NCBI GenBank assembly: GCA_014859215.1
Contig: JACUUS010000002.1
Location: forward strand, 1 to 57,927
DNA: 57,927 nt
From: Dehalococcoidia bacterium
GTDB lineage: Bacteria; Chloroflexota; Dehalococcoidia; SZUA-161
Direction of reading: 5' to 3'
In this document: positions 33,037-42,006 of the stretch, piece by piece
How positions within the stretch are numbered: position 1 is the first letter of the stretch
How the letters are laid out: each line of letters starts with the position of its first letter
Notes under the pieces: generated by a model
Told to the model about the DNA's origin: nothing
Database searches by the model: none
Seen by the model: only the letters and a program-made list of their open reading frames with translations
Translations under genes and position numbers: made by a program

Positions 33037-34200
33037 ATGACGAATCTATACGATGTGGCCGTGGTTGGGGCGGGGCCCTCCGGCAGTTACGCTGCGGCGC
33101 AACTCGCTGAAGAAGGGCACCGGGTTATCGTATTTGAGCGTCGAAGTACGATTGCGGAGAGAGTATGCTGCACCGGTATCGTGGGAAGAGAATGCATTGA
33201 GCGGTTTGAGTTGCCACCGCAGACGATTTCACGTGAGGCGAGTTCAGCGACTTTCTATTCACCGGCAGGGAAGGCACTTCATGTTCGTAAGAATCAGGCG
33301 CAGGCATACGTTGTAGATCGAGGGGCGCTGGACAAAGCACTGGCACAGGGCGCGCAGAAGAACGGCGCGAAGTACCTTTTCTCGACAAGGGTGTGCGATA
33401 TTCACCCGGAAAACGGGCGGGTCTTGCTGAAGGTCGAGCAGGAGGGCCATACGCAGGACTTCGAAAGCAGGGCTGCGATAATCAGCAGCGGCTTTGGAGG
33501 AGCCTTGTGTGAGAGACTTGGTCTGGGCAGAATAGGAGATTTCGTCCTGGGAGCTCAAGCGGAGGTGGAGACGAACGCCGCCGAAGTTGAGGTTTACCTG
33601 GGACAAGGTGTAGCGCCAGGGTTTTTTGCGTGGCTGGTGCCGACTTCCGGGGGGAGAGGACTGGCCGGCTTGTTGACCAGGCGCAGTCCGCGGGCATTCC
33701 TGCTGGATTTCCTGTCCATGCTGGAAGCCAGGGGCAAGATACGCTTGCCTGCGGGCAACTTCGCGTATGGCGGGATTCCTTTGGCTACTCTGCCAAAGAC
33801 GTATTCGGAGAGAACCCTGGTTGTGGGCGATGCGGCCGGACAGGTGAAGCCGACTACCGGTGGGGGCATCTATTACGGCCTGATCGCGGCGCGACACGCT
33901 GTTGCCACGGTGCAGGCCGCTTTCGAGAAGGGAGATTTGTCGGCGCGAGGACTGGCTGGATATGAGAGGAAGTGGAAAGAAGACCTTGAAAACGAGCTGC
34001 GCATCGGGCAGGTAGCGCGCAGGCTGTACGAGAGTCTGAGCGATAAGAGGCTGGAGCACATCTTCGAAGTGGCAGCCTCGAACGGAATCCATGAAGAGAT
34101 ACTGACGTCATCGGGTTTTTCCTTTGACTGGCATGCGAGTGCGATTCTGGAGGCCTTCAAACATAAGAAGATGCGCAGGATATTGTGGAGTTTGAGCTGA
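33037..34200 (+). CDS. Geranylgeranyl-reductase-family flavoprotein
   Basis: The 387-residue protein has the FAD-binding GAGPSGSYAA at 11-20 and VVGDAAGQVKPTTGGGIYYGL at about 264-284, the second FAD motif that typifies geranylgeranyl reductases. Relatives saturate isoprenoid chains of archaeal lipids, chlorophyll, menaquinone or polyprenols. With a cysteine-containing CCTGIVG near residue 45 it resembles the archaeal/bacterial lipid-reductase branch. In a bacterium with a polyprenol-phosphate transferase and a PI lipid cluster, a polyprenol or quinone side chain is the likely substrate; the sequence does not decide. It ends before a terminator-like hairpin at 34271-34293. Confidence 0.85.
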   Translation: MTNLYDVAVVGAGPSGSYAAAQLAEEGHRVIVFERRSTIAERVCCTGIVGRECIERFELPPQTISREASSATFYSPAGKALHVRKNQAQAYVVDRGALDKALAQGAQKNGAKYLFSTRVCDIHPENGRVLLKVEQEGHTQDFESRAAIISSGFGGALCERLGLGRIGDFVLGAQAEVETNAAEVEVYLGQGVAPGFFAWLVPTSGGRGLAGLLTRRSPRAFLLDFLSMLEARGKIRLPAGNFAYGGIPLATLPKTYSERTLVVGDAAGQVKPTTGGGIYYGLIAARHAVATVQAAFEKGDLSARGLAGYERKWKEDLENELRIGQVARRLYESLSDKRLEHIFEVAASNGIHEEILTSSGFSFDWHASAILEAFKHKKMRRILWSLS

Positions 34201-34234
34201 TCGGCGATATGTCGCAAGCGTGCGGCAGTCCTGT

Positions 34235-34263
34235 TTGACATGGGTTGTCGGCGGGAATAAAAT
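34235..34263 (+). promoter_or_regulatory. Strong promoter of the M16 peptidase gene
   Basis: Perfect TTGACA (34235-34240), 17 bases and TAAAAT (34258-34263). The predicted start is about 34270, immediately before the hairpin at 34271. Confidence 0.75.
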
Positions 34264-34270
34264 AAGAGTG

Positions 34271-34293
34271 TGGGGCCCGGGGCCCCATTTTTT
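34271..34293 (+). terminator. GC-rich hairpin plus T tract at the M16 transcript 5' end
   Basis: TGGGGCC (34271-34277) pairs with GGCCCCA (34281-34287) and is followed by six T residues. It looks like a factor-independent terminator for the upstream reductase gene. It also forms the first bases of the predicted M16 transcript, where it would be a 5' stem-loop. Confidence 0.65.
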
Positions 34294-34310
34294 ATAAAGA
34301 GGCTGAATAC

Positions 34311-35576
34311 TTGTACGAGAAAACTGTACTGGACAACGGCTTGCGGGTAGTGAGCAGTACCATGCCGCATACGCGCTCCGTGTGCATAACCATTTTCGTG
34401 GGCGCGGGCTCGCGTTATGAGCCGGATGACGAGGCAGGTATTTCCCATTTCCTTGAGCACCTTTGCTTTAAGGGGACCGCGCGCCGTCCGAGTTCCAAAG
34501 ATATATCGGAGACTATCGACGGCATCGGCGGTCTGTTGAACGGGGGCACGGATAAGGAGCTGATGGTCTACTGGGTCAAAGTAGCCCGGCACCATTTTCC
34601 GCTTGCCCTTGACCTGCTCGTGGACATGCTCCGGAATTCAAAGCTCGATCCGGTCGAGATGGAGAACGAGCGGAGGGTGATTATCGAGGAGCTGAATATG
34701 TGCGTTGACTCACCCCAAACACGCGTGGATCAGCTTATCGACGATCTTCTCTGGCCCGGACAGCCGCTTGGCCGTGACGTCGCGGGGACCAAGGAGACGG
34801 TCTCCACAATCACACGCGATATGATGGTCGACTACATCTCGAAGCACTTTGTTCCGGGTAACGCGGTCGTAGGCATAGCGGGCAATATCAGCCATGAGGA
34901 GGTAGTGAGCGCGGTGGATGCCTTTCTCGGCGACTGGGCTGATGGGCCGGCGGCGCAGTGGTACCCGGCCCACAATGAACAGCATGAGCCCCGGCTGAAG
35001 GTGGAGCGGCGAAAGACCGAGCAGGTCAACTTCTGTCTGGCGGTACGCGGACTCTCTCAAACTCATCCGGACAGGTATATCTTGAACTTGATCAATCTCG
35101 TGCTGGGTGAGGGTATGAGCAGCAGGCTGTTCCTGGAAATCAGAGAGAGGCTGGGGCTGGCCTACGATGTGCACAGCATGGTCACTTTCTTCCATGACTC
35201 GGGATCTCTAAACGTCTGCGCCGGCGTCGCGCCCAAGATGGTGGAGGATACGGTGGCGGCTGTTGTGGGAGAGCTTGCCAAAATGAAAGATACCCTGGTG
35301 TCAAATGCGGAATTCACCAAGGCCAAAGAGCAAGGCAAGGGGCGGCTTCTGCTGAGGATGGAGGATACTCGCAACGTGGTCGGCTGGGTTGGCGGGCAGG
35401 AACTCCTCACGAACCATATCCGTACTGTGGACGATGTGATCTCGACCGTGGATGCTATTACTCCGGAAGACCTCCAGCGGGTCGCGCGAGACGTGTTCAG
35501 GACGGAGCGCCTGAGTCTTGCGCTTGTAGGCCCGTACTCGCGGGAAAGCCGACTTAAGCGTATTCTAAAACTCTGA
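34311..35576 (+). CDS. M16-family zinc peptidase (pitrilysin/processing-peptidase type)
   Basis: The 421-residue protein has the inverted zinc motif HFLEH at 46-50 and the distal glutamate in ENERRVIIEEL (about 118-128). This is the catalytic form of M16B peptidases related to mitochondrial processing peptidase and Bacillus YmxG. The C-terminal half holds the second, non-catalytic repeat with GEGMSSRLFLEIRERLGLAYDV. The start is TTG at 34311, with AGAGG eight bases upstream. No M16 partner gene is adjacent, so it is probably a homodimer. The substrate is unknown. Confidence 0.92.
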   Translation: MYEKTVLDNGLRVVSSTMPHTRSVCITIFVGAGSRYEPDDEAGISHFLEHLCFKGTARRPSSKDISETIDGIGGLLNGGTDKELMVYWVKVARHHFPLALDLLVDMLRNSKLDPVEMENERRVIIEELNMCVDSPQTRVDQLIDDLLWPGQPLGRDVAGTKETVSTITRDMMVDYISKHFVPGNAVVGIAGNISHEEVVSAVDAFLGDWADGPAAQWYPAHNEQHEPRLKVERRKTEQVNFCLAVRGLSQTHPDRYILNLINLVLGEGMSSRLFLEIRERLGLAYDVHSMVTFFHDSGSLNVCAGVAPKMVEDTVAAVVGELAKMKDTLVSNAEFTKAKEQGKGRLLLRMEDTRNVVGWVGGQELLTNHIRTVDDVISTVDAITPEDLQRVARDVFRTERLSLALVGPYSRESRLKRILKL

Positions 35577-35610
35577 GTCAGGCAGCCATACGGATTGCGG
35601 GTCAAGCCAA

Positions 35611-35644
35611 ATAAAAAGCAGCTGCGGTTATGCCGCAGCTGCTT
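35611..35644 (-). terminator. Terminator of groESL
   Basis: A perfect 12-bp stem, AAGCAGCTGCGG (35616-35627) with CCGCAGCTGCTT (35633-35644) and a 5-base loop, is followed on the minus strand by TTTTTAT. It can also stop the convergent M16 transcript, but without a T tract on that strand. Confidence 0.85.
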
Positions 35645-35680
35645 CCAGAGTCAATCAAAACCTTTCCCGGGAAACCCCCT

Positions 35681-37303
35681 CTAGTACATGCCCTCCATGC
35701 CGCCGCCTCCGGGCATGGGAGGTGCTTTCTCCTTCTCCGGTATGTCGGTGATCAATGACTCGGTAGTCAGCACCATGGCCGCTATGCTCGCGGCATTCTC
35801 GAGACCGGCACGCGTGACCTTCGCCGGGTCGATGATGCCCCGTTCGACCATGTTACTGTAGTCGTCCTTTTCCGCGTCATAGCCGATACCCTTCTTGGCT
35901 TTCTTCACATAGTCTACAGCTACGGATCCCTCTTTACCGGCATTGGTGGCTAGCTGTCGCAGAGGCTCTTCGAGCGCGGACTTGACGATTCTCAGTCCCG
36001 TGGCCTCATCACCGATCAGCTTCAGCTTCTCAAGCGCAGGGATAACACTTACGAGAGCGCTACCTCCTCCGGGGACTATGCCCTCTTCCACCGCCGCACG
36101 AGTCGCGGAAAGGGCATCCTCAACCCTGTGCTTCTTTTCCTTGAGTTCCACCTCGGTTGCGGCGCCGACTTTGATGACGGCAACGCCGCCGGCAAGACGG
36201 GCAAGTCTTTCCTGGAGTTTTTCTCTGTCGAAATCCGAGGTTGTTTCGTCTATTTGGGCCTTAATCTGCTTGATGCGGCCCTGGATTTCTTCATCTGAGC
36301 CTTTGCCTTCGATAACGGTGGTGTCATCCTTATTGGATACAACTTTGCGCGCTCTGCCCAGGTCATCTATCGTTGCGGAGTCCAGTTTCCTGCCAACTTC
36401 CTCGCTGATTACCCGGCCGCCGGTAAGGATGGCGATATCCTCAAGCATGGCCTTTCTCCGATCGCCAAACCCGGGAGCCTTCACGGCGAGGCAGTTGAGA
36501 GTACCGCGCAGTTTGTTGACCACCAGCGTTGCCAGGGCTTCCCCATCAAGGTCTTCGGCGATTACGAGCAGGTTCTTCGAAATTTGGAGCAGCTTCTCCA
36601 GAAGGGGCAGTAAATCGGACACTGCCGAAATCTTTTTGTCTGTGATCAGAATGTACGGGTCATCGAGTACTGCTTCCATCCGCTCGGCGTTGGTTATGAA
36701 GTAAGGGCTGATGAAACCGCGGTCGAACTGCATGCCTTCTACATATTCAGTCTCGAACTTGATGCCCTTTGACTCTTCGACGGTTATGACGCCGTCCTTG
36801 CCAACTTTTTCCATGACGTCGGCAATAAGGTCGCCGATCTGCTTGTCTGCCGCTGAGATCGCGGCAACCTGCGATATCTGCTCTTTGCCGGTTACGGGGG
36901 TGGCGATTTTCTTGATCTCTTCAACAGCGGCCGCAACGGCCTTCTCGATACCCCTCTTCAGGGCCATGGGGTTTGCGCCTGCCGCTACATTCTTCATACC
37001 TTCATGAAGCATGGCCTGAGCGAGAACGACAGCCGTGGTTGTCCCGTCGCCCGCGATGTCATTTGTCTTGGTAGCTACTTCTTTGATGAGCTGAGCGCCG
37101 ATGTTCTCGAACGGGTCTTCCAACTCAATTTCCTTGGCGATTGTCACGCCGTCATTCGTTATAGTGGGTGGGCCCCATTTCTTGTCCAGAACGACGTTTC
37201 GACCTTTCGGTCCCAGGGTTATCTTAACCGCCTGTGCCAGGGCGTCGATTCCTCTCTTAAGGGAACGCCTGGCGTCTTCGTCATATGAGATCTGTTTGGC
37301 CAT
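35681..37303 (-). CDS. groEL: Chaperonin GroEL
   Basis: This is the 60-kDa chaperonin that folds proteins in a double ring with GroES. The 540-residue protein has VVLDKKWGPPTITNDGVTIAKEI, the ATP site GDGTTTAVVLAQAM, and the C-terminal glycine-methionine tail (PGGGGMEGMY). AGAGG lies seven bases before the ATG. It is the second gene of the CIRCE-controlled operon, 26 bp after groES. Confidence 0.98.
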   Translation of the reverse strand: MAKQISYDEDARRSLKRGIDALAQAVKITLGPKGRNVVLDKKWGPPTITNDGVTIAKEIELEDPFENIGAQLIKEVATKTNDIAGDGTTTAVVLAQAMLHEGMKNVAAGANPMALKRGIEKAVAAAVEEIKKIATPVTGKEQISQVAAISAADKQIGDLIADVMEKVGKDGVITVEESKGIKFETEYVEGMQFDRGFISPYFITNAERMEAVLDDPYILITDKKISAVSDLLPLLEKLLQISKNLLVIAEDLDGEALATLVVNKLRGTLNCLAVKAPGFGDRRKAMLEDIAILTGGRVISEEVGRKLDSATIDDLGRARKVVSNKDDTTVIEGKGSDEEIQGRIKQIKAQIDETTSDFDREKLQERLARLAGGVAVIKVGAATEVELKEKKHRVEDALSATRAAVEEGIVPGGGSALVSVIPALEKLKLIGDEATGLRIVKSALEEPLRQLATNAGKEGSVAVDYVKKAKKGIGYDAEKDDYSNMVERGIIDPAKVTRAGLENAASIAAMVLTTESLITDIPEKEKAPPMPGGGGMEGMY

Positions 37304-37329
37304 GGTTTATCCTCTCTTCTTGAATTTTG

Positions 37330-37626
37330 TTACTTGCCGAGCTTAGCCAGGATATCGCTTTCGCGAAGAATGAGATATTCCTCGCCGTCCTGCTTCCACT
37401 CGGTCCCGGCGTATTTCGCGTATATGACTTTGTCGCCTTTCTTGACCTCCATCTCAATGCGGCTTCCGTCCTCCGCGAGTTTGCCGGGGCCGACTGCCAG
37501 GATTTCGCCTTCCTGGGGTTTCTCTTTGGCCGTATCTGGAAGGACGATACCGCCCTTCGTTACTTCTTCCCTGACGGTCGGCTTCACTACTACCCGATCA
37601 GCCAGAGGCTTGAGGTTCATTGCCAT
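37330..37626 (-). CDS. groES: Co-chaperonin GroES
   Basis: This is the 10-kDa lid of the chaperonin. The 98-residue protein reads NLKPLADRVVVKPTVREEVTKGGIVLPD, with the mobile loop, and ends in KLGK. I start it at the ATG at 37626 because AAGGAGG lies seven bases upstream; the longer frame to 37704 would run through the CIRCE operator and is not real. Confidence 0.97.
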   Translation of the reverse strand: MAMNLKPLADRVVVKPTVREEVTKGGIVLPDTAKEKPQEGEILAVGPGKLAEDGSRIEMEVKKGDKVIYAKYAGTEWKQDGEEYLILRESDILAKLGK

Positions 37627-37670
37627 TAAAGGCCTCCTTAAAAGATTTTCGCCTGAAGGGAACTCGAAAA

Positions 37671-37697
37671 TTAGCACTCCCATGAGGAGAGTGCTAA
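37671..37697. promoter_or_regulatory. CIRCE operator (HrcA site)
   Basis: TTAGCACTC (37671-37679), nine bases and GAGTGCTAA (37689-37697) form the exact CIRCE consensus. It lies at and just after the predicted groES transcription start, so HrcA would block transcription until heat stress. No hrcA gene is in the window. Confidence 0.96.
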
Positions 37698-37705
37698 CCA
37701 TCAAT

Positions 37706-37734
37706 AAGATAACTTACGGCTTACTGAACCGCAA
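37706..37734 (-). promoter_or_regulatory. Promoter of groESL
   Basis: TTGCGG (37734-37729), 17 bases and TATCTT (37711-37706), placing the start at about 37699, directly beside CIRCE. Confidence 0.65.
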
Positions 37735-37855
37735 GTCCATTCAGGGGCATTCAGCGGCGTTGAGGACTAACTACAGCCACTAAGCCCTCCATATCGCGCA
37801 ATATCGCCTTACCCGAATATGGCAAAACGGCTTGCGACCATATCGTTCAAGCGGG

Positions 37856-38731
37856 CTATTCTGCCTGCCGGTCATGCGAGATCAGTCCATGCTCGAGCAT
37901 AAACTTGATGATCTCCGCTGCGGCCGGCTTAGGTAGTTTGTCAATGATGTTCGACTTCTTCTGGGCGACCCCGCCGGCGGTAATGAGCTTCATGCGTTCC
38001 GCGGGCGAGAGGCTGCTGTCGATTGTTGCCGTCTTCTTCAGCCTGGGTTTGGGCTGTGAAATGCCGACAACGGCGACCCGGGGCCTTATATCGTGTGCGT
38101 CGAGCCCCAGTGTCGCTGCGTCAAGCCGGGCAACATCCTTTCGGAGGCCGGAGAGTATGGTGCGCAGGCAGGGATAGACTGGTTTGGCCAGTATGCCCTC
38201 GACCGTGAATAGTGCGGGAAGAGGGCTTTCTACGACTTCCCTGTCACCGCCCTTGAGACGCCTGTGTACGATGGCGGTACGGGTATCAGCGTAAATATCT
38301 ATCCTGGTTGCGCATGTAACCAGGGGAAGACTCAGCCACTCGGCAATACCAGCTCCCAGGAAGCAGTCCGCTTCGTCCATTGACTCTTTGCCGCACAAGA
38401 CTAAATCGTATTCTTCCCGTGCGATAACCCGCGAGAGTGCCAACGCTGTCAGGTATGAGTCTGAATCATCAAGGAGCGGGTCACATACGTGAACGGCCTT
38501 GTCGGCTCCCATCTTCAGGCAGGTTCTGAGGACGGCTTCTGATTGAGCCGGCCCTAGACTTACAGCGGTCACTTTGCCACCATGCTTCTGCCTGATGTTG
38601 ATGGCCTCGCTCAGGGCTATCTCGTCCAGGGCATCCATAATGTGGTGAATATTCTTGAGAGCGCCGGTTTCCAGGTCGTACTTCACGATCGTCGGGTCGG
38701 GCACCTGCTTTACACACACAATAATATGCAT
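37856..38731 (-). CDS. etfB: Electron transfer flavoprotein beta subunit (copy 2)
   Basis: The 291-residue protein begins HIIVCVKQVPDPTIVKYDLETG and carries LKMGADKAVHVCDPL and CGKESMDEADCFLGAGIAEWL. It is about 25 residues longer than copy 1 at the C-terminus: a helix with PAAAEIIKFMLEHGLI, a feature of ETFs that work with dedicated acyl-CoA or enoate-type enzymes. GGGAG lies six bases before the ATG. It is 34 bp after etfA copy 2 and behind a TMADH-like gene on the same strand, which suggests one electron-transfer module. Confidence 0.92.
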   Translation of the reverse strand: MHIIVCVKQVPDPTIVKYDLETGALKNIHHIMDALDEIALSEAINIRQKHGGKVTAVSLGPAQSEAVLRTCLKMGADKAVHVCDPLLDDSDSYLTALALSRVIAREEYDLVLCGKESMDEADCFLGAGIAEWLSLPLVTCATRIDIYADTRTAIVHRRLKGGDREVVESPLPALFTVEGILAKPVYPCLRTILSGLRKDVARLDAATLGLDAHDIRPRVAVVGISQPKPRLKKTATIDSSLSPAERMKLITAGGVAQKKSNIIDKLPKPAAAEIIKFMLEHGLISHDRQAE

Positions 38732-38765
38732 ATTCGCTCCCGGGATTACACACTTTTCGCCAGGA

Positions 38766-39815
38766 TCAAGATGCGGAGTCGCCCAGTTCTCGCAACTGCT
38801 TCGTAAGTTCAGGTATTATTTCGTGCATATCACCGATCACAGCGAGGTCGGCCATCTTCGTGATAGGAGCATTGCGATCGGTATTGATCGAAACCATGAG
38901 CTTGGAGCCTTTGATGCTGAGCGTGTGGTGAAAAGCTCCTGAAATTCCGCATGTGAGGTAAAGGCGCGGCGTTATTATCTTCCCGGTCATTCCAATCCGC
39001 CTCTCGTCCGATACCCAGTGTTCATCGGTGGCTCTTCTACTCCCCCCGATGGAAGCTCCCAGAAGGCGTGCCAGCTCTTCGACAGGGACGAGATTCTCCG
39101 CGCACTGCAAGCCTTTCCCGACGCCGATGACGATTTCGGCTTCACTGACGCATACAGCGCAGGGGTCTGCTTTCAGGTAATCTATTGCCCGAGTGCGGTC
39201 TACACGTGCATCCAGGCGCACCCTGGGTTCAATCACTACAGGGTCTTTGGGCGCTCTTACTCTGTGCTGGCCTAGAGTCTGCGGGTCTATGGTCGCTACA
39301 ACCGGCATAACCAGCGGAGTGACTGTGGCCCTTGCTTTCCCTCCGTGAATAGGCCTGTGGATCACAAGCCTTCCATCTCGCTCGAGTTCGATTTCGGTGT
39401 ACCGGGACACAAAGCCGACCTTGAGTCTAGCGGCGAGCCTGGGCGCAAGGTCGTTTCCCATAGGAGTGCTGCCAAACAGGATAATCGAGGGACGACACTG
39501 CTCGACAAGCTGTGCCAGGGCGGTTACGAAGAGGGTGCTTGAATACGTGTCAAGCAGCTGGTCGTCCACGACCAGGGCTTCGTCGAGGCCTTGCGGGCGG
39601 AAAGCCGTTGCGAATTCGGCTATTCTGTGACCCAGAATGACCGCGCAGGCTTGCCTCTCAAGCCGGTCTGCCACAATGCGGCTTTCGCCGGCAAGCAAAT
39701 GAGAGGACTCGTCTAGTCTACCTTCCTTATGCTCAACAAAGAACCAGATTCGGTTATCTAACTTGCTTTCTGACGGTTTCTCATTATCAGGGCCTCTTGT
39801 ATCCATAGCAGCCAT
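38766..39815 (-). CDS. etfA: Electron transfer flavoprotein alpha subunit (copy 2)
   Basis: The 349-residue protein has the FAD-domain segments IVIGVGKGLQCAENL, GMTGKIITPRLYLTCGISGA and SKLMVSINTDRNAPITKMADLAVIGD. The position that usually reads GAIQH near the flavin is GAFHH here, which could tune the flavin potential. The N-terminal region is an alpha/beta domain with a glutamate- and lysine-rich start. It has its own promoter with -10 at 39860-39865 and is transcribed with etfB copy 2. Confidence 0.92.
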   Translation of the reverse strand: MAAMDTRGPDNEKPSESKLDNRIWFFVEHKEGRLDESSHLLAGESRIVADRLERQACAVILGHRIAEFATAFRPQGLDEALVVDDQLLDTYSSTLFVTALAQLVEQCRPSIILFGSTPMGNDLAPRLAARLKVGFVSRYTEIELERDGRLVIHRPIHGGKARATVTPLVMPVVATIDPQTLGQHRVRAPKDPVVIEPRVRLDARVDRTRAIDYLKADPCAVCVSEAEIVIGVGKGLQCAENLVPVEELARLLGASIGGSRRATDEHWVSDERRIGMTGKIITPRLYLTCGISGAFHHTLSIKGSKLMVSINTDRNAPITKMADLAVIGDMHEIIPELTKQLRELGDSAS

Positions 39816-39859
39816 ACTGTGCCTCAGGACAATCTGCAGTGGCCTGATTTAATGCCATC

Positions 39860-39887
39860 ATTATACTCTTGTCAGAACGTAAAGCAA
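39860..39887 (-). promoter_or_regulatory. Promoter of the second etfAB pair
   Basis: TTGCTT (39887-39882), 16 bases, TATAAT (39865-39860); predicted start about 39853, leader about 38 bases. Confidence 0.55.
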
Positions 39888-39929
39888 CAGGGGCGATCAT
39901 GAGTCTTTTCAGAACCGCGATCGCCCCTG
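39888..39929 (-). terminator. Inverted repeat after the TMADH-like gene
   Basis: CAGGGGCGATC (39888-39898) is exactly complementary to GATCGCCCCTG (39919-39929) with a 20-base loop. On the minus strand it is followed by TTGCTTT, a weak T tract. It probably ends or attenuates transcription from the upstream gene just before the etfA promoter. Confidence 0.5.
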
Positions 39930-39947
39930 TATATTGACTAGGCCGGG

Positions 39948-41939
39948 CTAAATGAGCCTGCCGATCCAATGGCCGTCACGGTTGGCCTCGGCCATGCTGT
40001 GGGGATTCCTGGCTTCGCCGATCTTGTAGAGCTCCTTGACCTTTCCCTGGAGTTCGGCGTACAGCTCATCATTGGGGATTTTGCCCGTGATAAGAACGAA
40101 GGTATCCGCCTCAACTTCTCTCGTTGCCATGGTATGGATATTGAGCACAGTGGCCGTATTACCGATTATCATGGCCAGGAAGGTTTGGGGACTCAGGACC
40201 ACGCCCTTGTTGAGCATTCGGGGTGTTACATGGAACCAGGTCATGTCCTTGATCTGGTCGATTCCACCGATGTTCGGAACGGGCGATACGAGCTCCACCT
40301 TGCATCCACGGTCCGCGAGCATCTCGGCTATTCCGGAAGCGGTGATGTCGCACCTACCGTCCCATATGAGGACCCTTTCACCTACCTTTGCCTTGCCGCT
40401 GACAACCTCATCTGCGGTGACAACGCAGTCCTGCTGCCAGCCTGGAACCTCCATGTGGCTCATACCTGTATAGCCGTTGCGCATCCAGGTGGCTCCGGTT
40501 GCCACAACTACAACATCCGGCTTCATATCGAGGACCATTTTCGCGGTCGCTTCTGTACCGGTAATGACTTTGACTCCCGCCTGGGGCAACTGGATTTTCT
40601 GCCACCTGACAAGACCGCCGGTTTCCTCCCTGCCCGGAAGCTTCTCAGCAAGCAGGCACTGTCCGCCGAGTTCGTCTGCTTTCTCTATCAGAGTTACGTC
40701 ATGCCCTTTCAAGGCAGTGACCCTGGCCGCTTCCATCCCGGCTGGTCCGCCACCCACAACGACTACCTTCTTCTTGGTAGGTGCGGGTTTGATGCTTCCT
40801 ATTCCCCAGCCCATATGCTCCATTCCTACGGTTGGGTTGACGACGCATCTTATGGGGGCTCCATCCATCATGTACTTGACGCAGTTCTGGTTGCATCCCT
40901 GGCAAGGGCGGATATCGTCCAGCCTTCCTTCGCGCGCCTTGTTGGGGAGCTCCGGGTCCGCGATCAGCGGCCTTGCCATGGCTATCATATCCGCCTTACC
41001 CTCGGCGAGTATATTCTCCGCGATCATGGGGTCGTTGATCCTGCCGACGGCGATTATAGGGATGTTCTTGACGGCCTCTTTCATCTGTTCCACCGCATAC
41101 ATTTGATAGGCGGGAGGAAGATAGAGAGGGCCGAAATACATGTGCATTGACTGGGTCTCTCTTCCCACGCCCGCAATGATGTAATCGAGCCTCCCGTCCT
41201 TATCAAGCATCTTCGCCAGCTCAACAGCTTCATCCGGGACAATGGAACCTGGCAGCATGTCATCCACCGTAATCGTATAACCCATGGCCATCTTGTCGCC
41301 GGCTACTTTCTTAATAACATCTATGGTCTCGAAGAGAAGGCGTGCCCGGTTCTCGAGGGAACCTCCATACTCGTCGGTTCGCTTGTTCATCGTACCGGAC
41401 ATGAAGTCGGCGATCACCCCCGAATGATTATGTATGTCAACTCCGTCGAAGCCCGCATCGAGCAGATTTTGAACGCAGATGCCATAGTATTCGAGGTGGA
41501 GTTTGATGTCTTCTTTTGTCATCGGCTCCCACATCTGGTCGGCGAAATTGGCATCAGGAACGAGACTGGGCCCGCGTTTGTTCCCAAGAGTTATCGAATA
41601 TAGCTGGAAACTGCATCTTGCTCCCAGCTCGTGGATGGCATCGGCAAGTCTCTTCATCGGAGGCACTATTTCTTTCTGCCAGGCCCAGAAATGCCTGTCG
41701 TAATGGCCGCCGTTATGCTTCATGAAGATCGGGTCACGGGGCTCAACGTATCCGACCGACATGGCAATCCACCCTGCCCCGCCCTTCGCCTTATCAAGTT
41801 CATAATGGATGAATTCATCAGTTGGGACGCCGCGATCACACATAAGGGGACTGTGGGGGGCGCTCATGATCCTGTTCTTTACGGTGAAGGGGCCAATCTT
41901 GATCGGGCTAAACAGGTACTGGAACTGCTGGGCGCTCAT
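39948..41939 (-). CDS. TMADH/2,4-dienoyl-CoA-reductase-type FMN, FAD and Fe-S oxidoreductase
   Basis: The 663-residue protein combines an Old-Yellow-Enzyme FMN barrel (residues 1-about 335, with DEYGGSLENRARLL), a [4Fe-4S] motif C346-x2-C349-x3-C353-x11-C365, and a C-terminal FAD/NAD(P) domain (GGGPAG at 396-401). This layout is shared by trimethylamine dehydrogenase, 2,4-dienoyl-CoA reductase and cinnamate reductase. The TMADH cysteine that binds FMN covalently is Ser30 here (APHS against VPHC), so covalent FMN is not expected. I start at the ATG at 41939 with AGGAGG upstream. The downstream etfAB pair suggests ETF as electron partner. Confidence 0.88.
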   Translation of the reverse strand: MSAQQFQYLFSPIKIGPFTVKNRIMSAPHSPLMCDRGVPTDEFIHYELDKAKGGAGWIAMSVGYVEPRDPIFMKHNGGHYDRHFWAWQKEIVPPMKRLADAIHELGARCSFQLYSITLGNKRGPSLVPDANFADQMWEPMTKEDIKLHLEYYGICVQNLLDAGFDGVDIHNHSGVIADFMSGTMNKRTDEYGGSLENRARLLFETIDVIKKVAGDKMAMGYTITVDDMLPGSIVPDEAVELAKMLDKDGRLDYIIAGVGRETQSMHMYFGPLYLPPAYQMYAVEQMKEAVKNIPIIAVGRINDPMIAENILAEGKADMIAMARPLIADPELPNKAREGRLDDIRPCQGCNQNCVKYMMDGAPIRCVVNPTVGMEHMGWGIGSIKPAPTKKKVVVVGGGPAGMEAARVTALKGHDVTLIEKADELGGQCLLAEKLPGREETGGLVRWQKIQLPQAGVKVITGTEATAKMVLDMKPDVVVVATGATWMRNGYTGMSHMEVPGWQQDCVVTADEVVSGKAKVGERVLIWDGRCDITASGIAEMLADRGCKVELVSPVPNIGGIDQIKDMTWFHVTPRMLNKGVVLSPQTFLAMIIGNTATVLNIHTMATREVEADTFVLITGKIPNDELYAELQGKVKELYKIGEARNPHSMAEANRDGHWIGRLI

Positions 41940-42006
41940 TACACCTCCTGAAGATTTGATGACGGGGCGCGATGTTCGTGTGGATAAGGGAAGTACGCGT
42001 GAGGGA

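Noticed and set aside
37627..37704. N-terminal extension of groES up to 37704
   Set aside because: It would translate through CIRCE and past a strong ribosome site; the normal GroES start is at 37626.
39969..41150. 393-residue plus-strand frame inside the TMADH-like gene
   Set aside because: It mirrors codon periodicity of the sense gene; no ribosome site and no domain.
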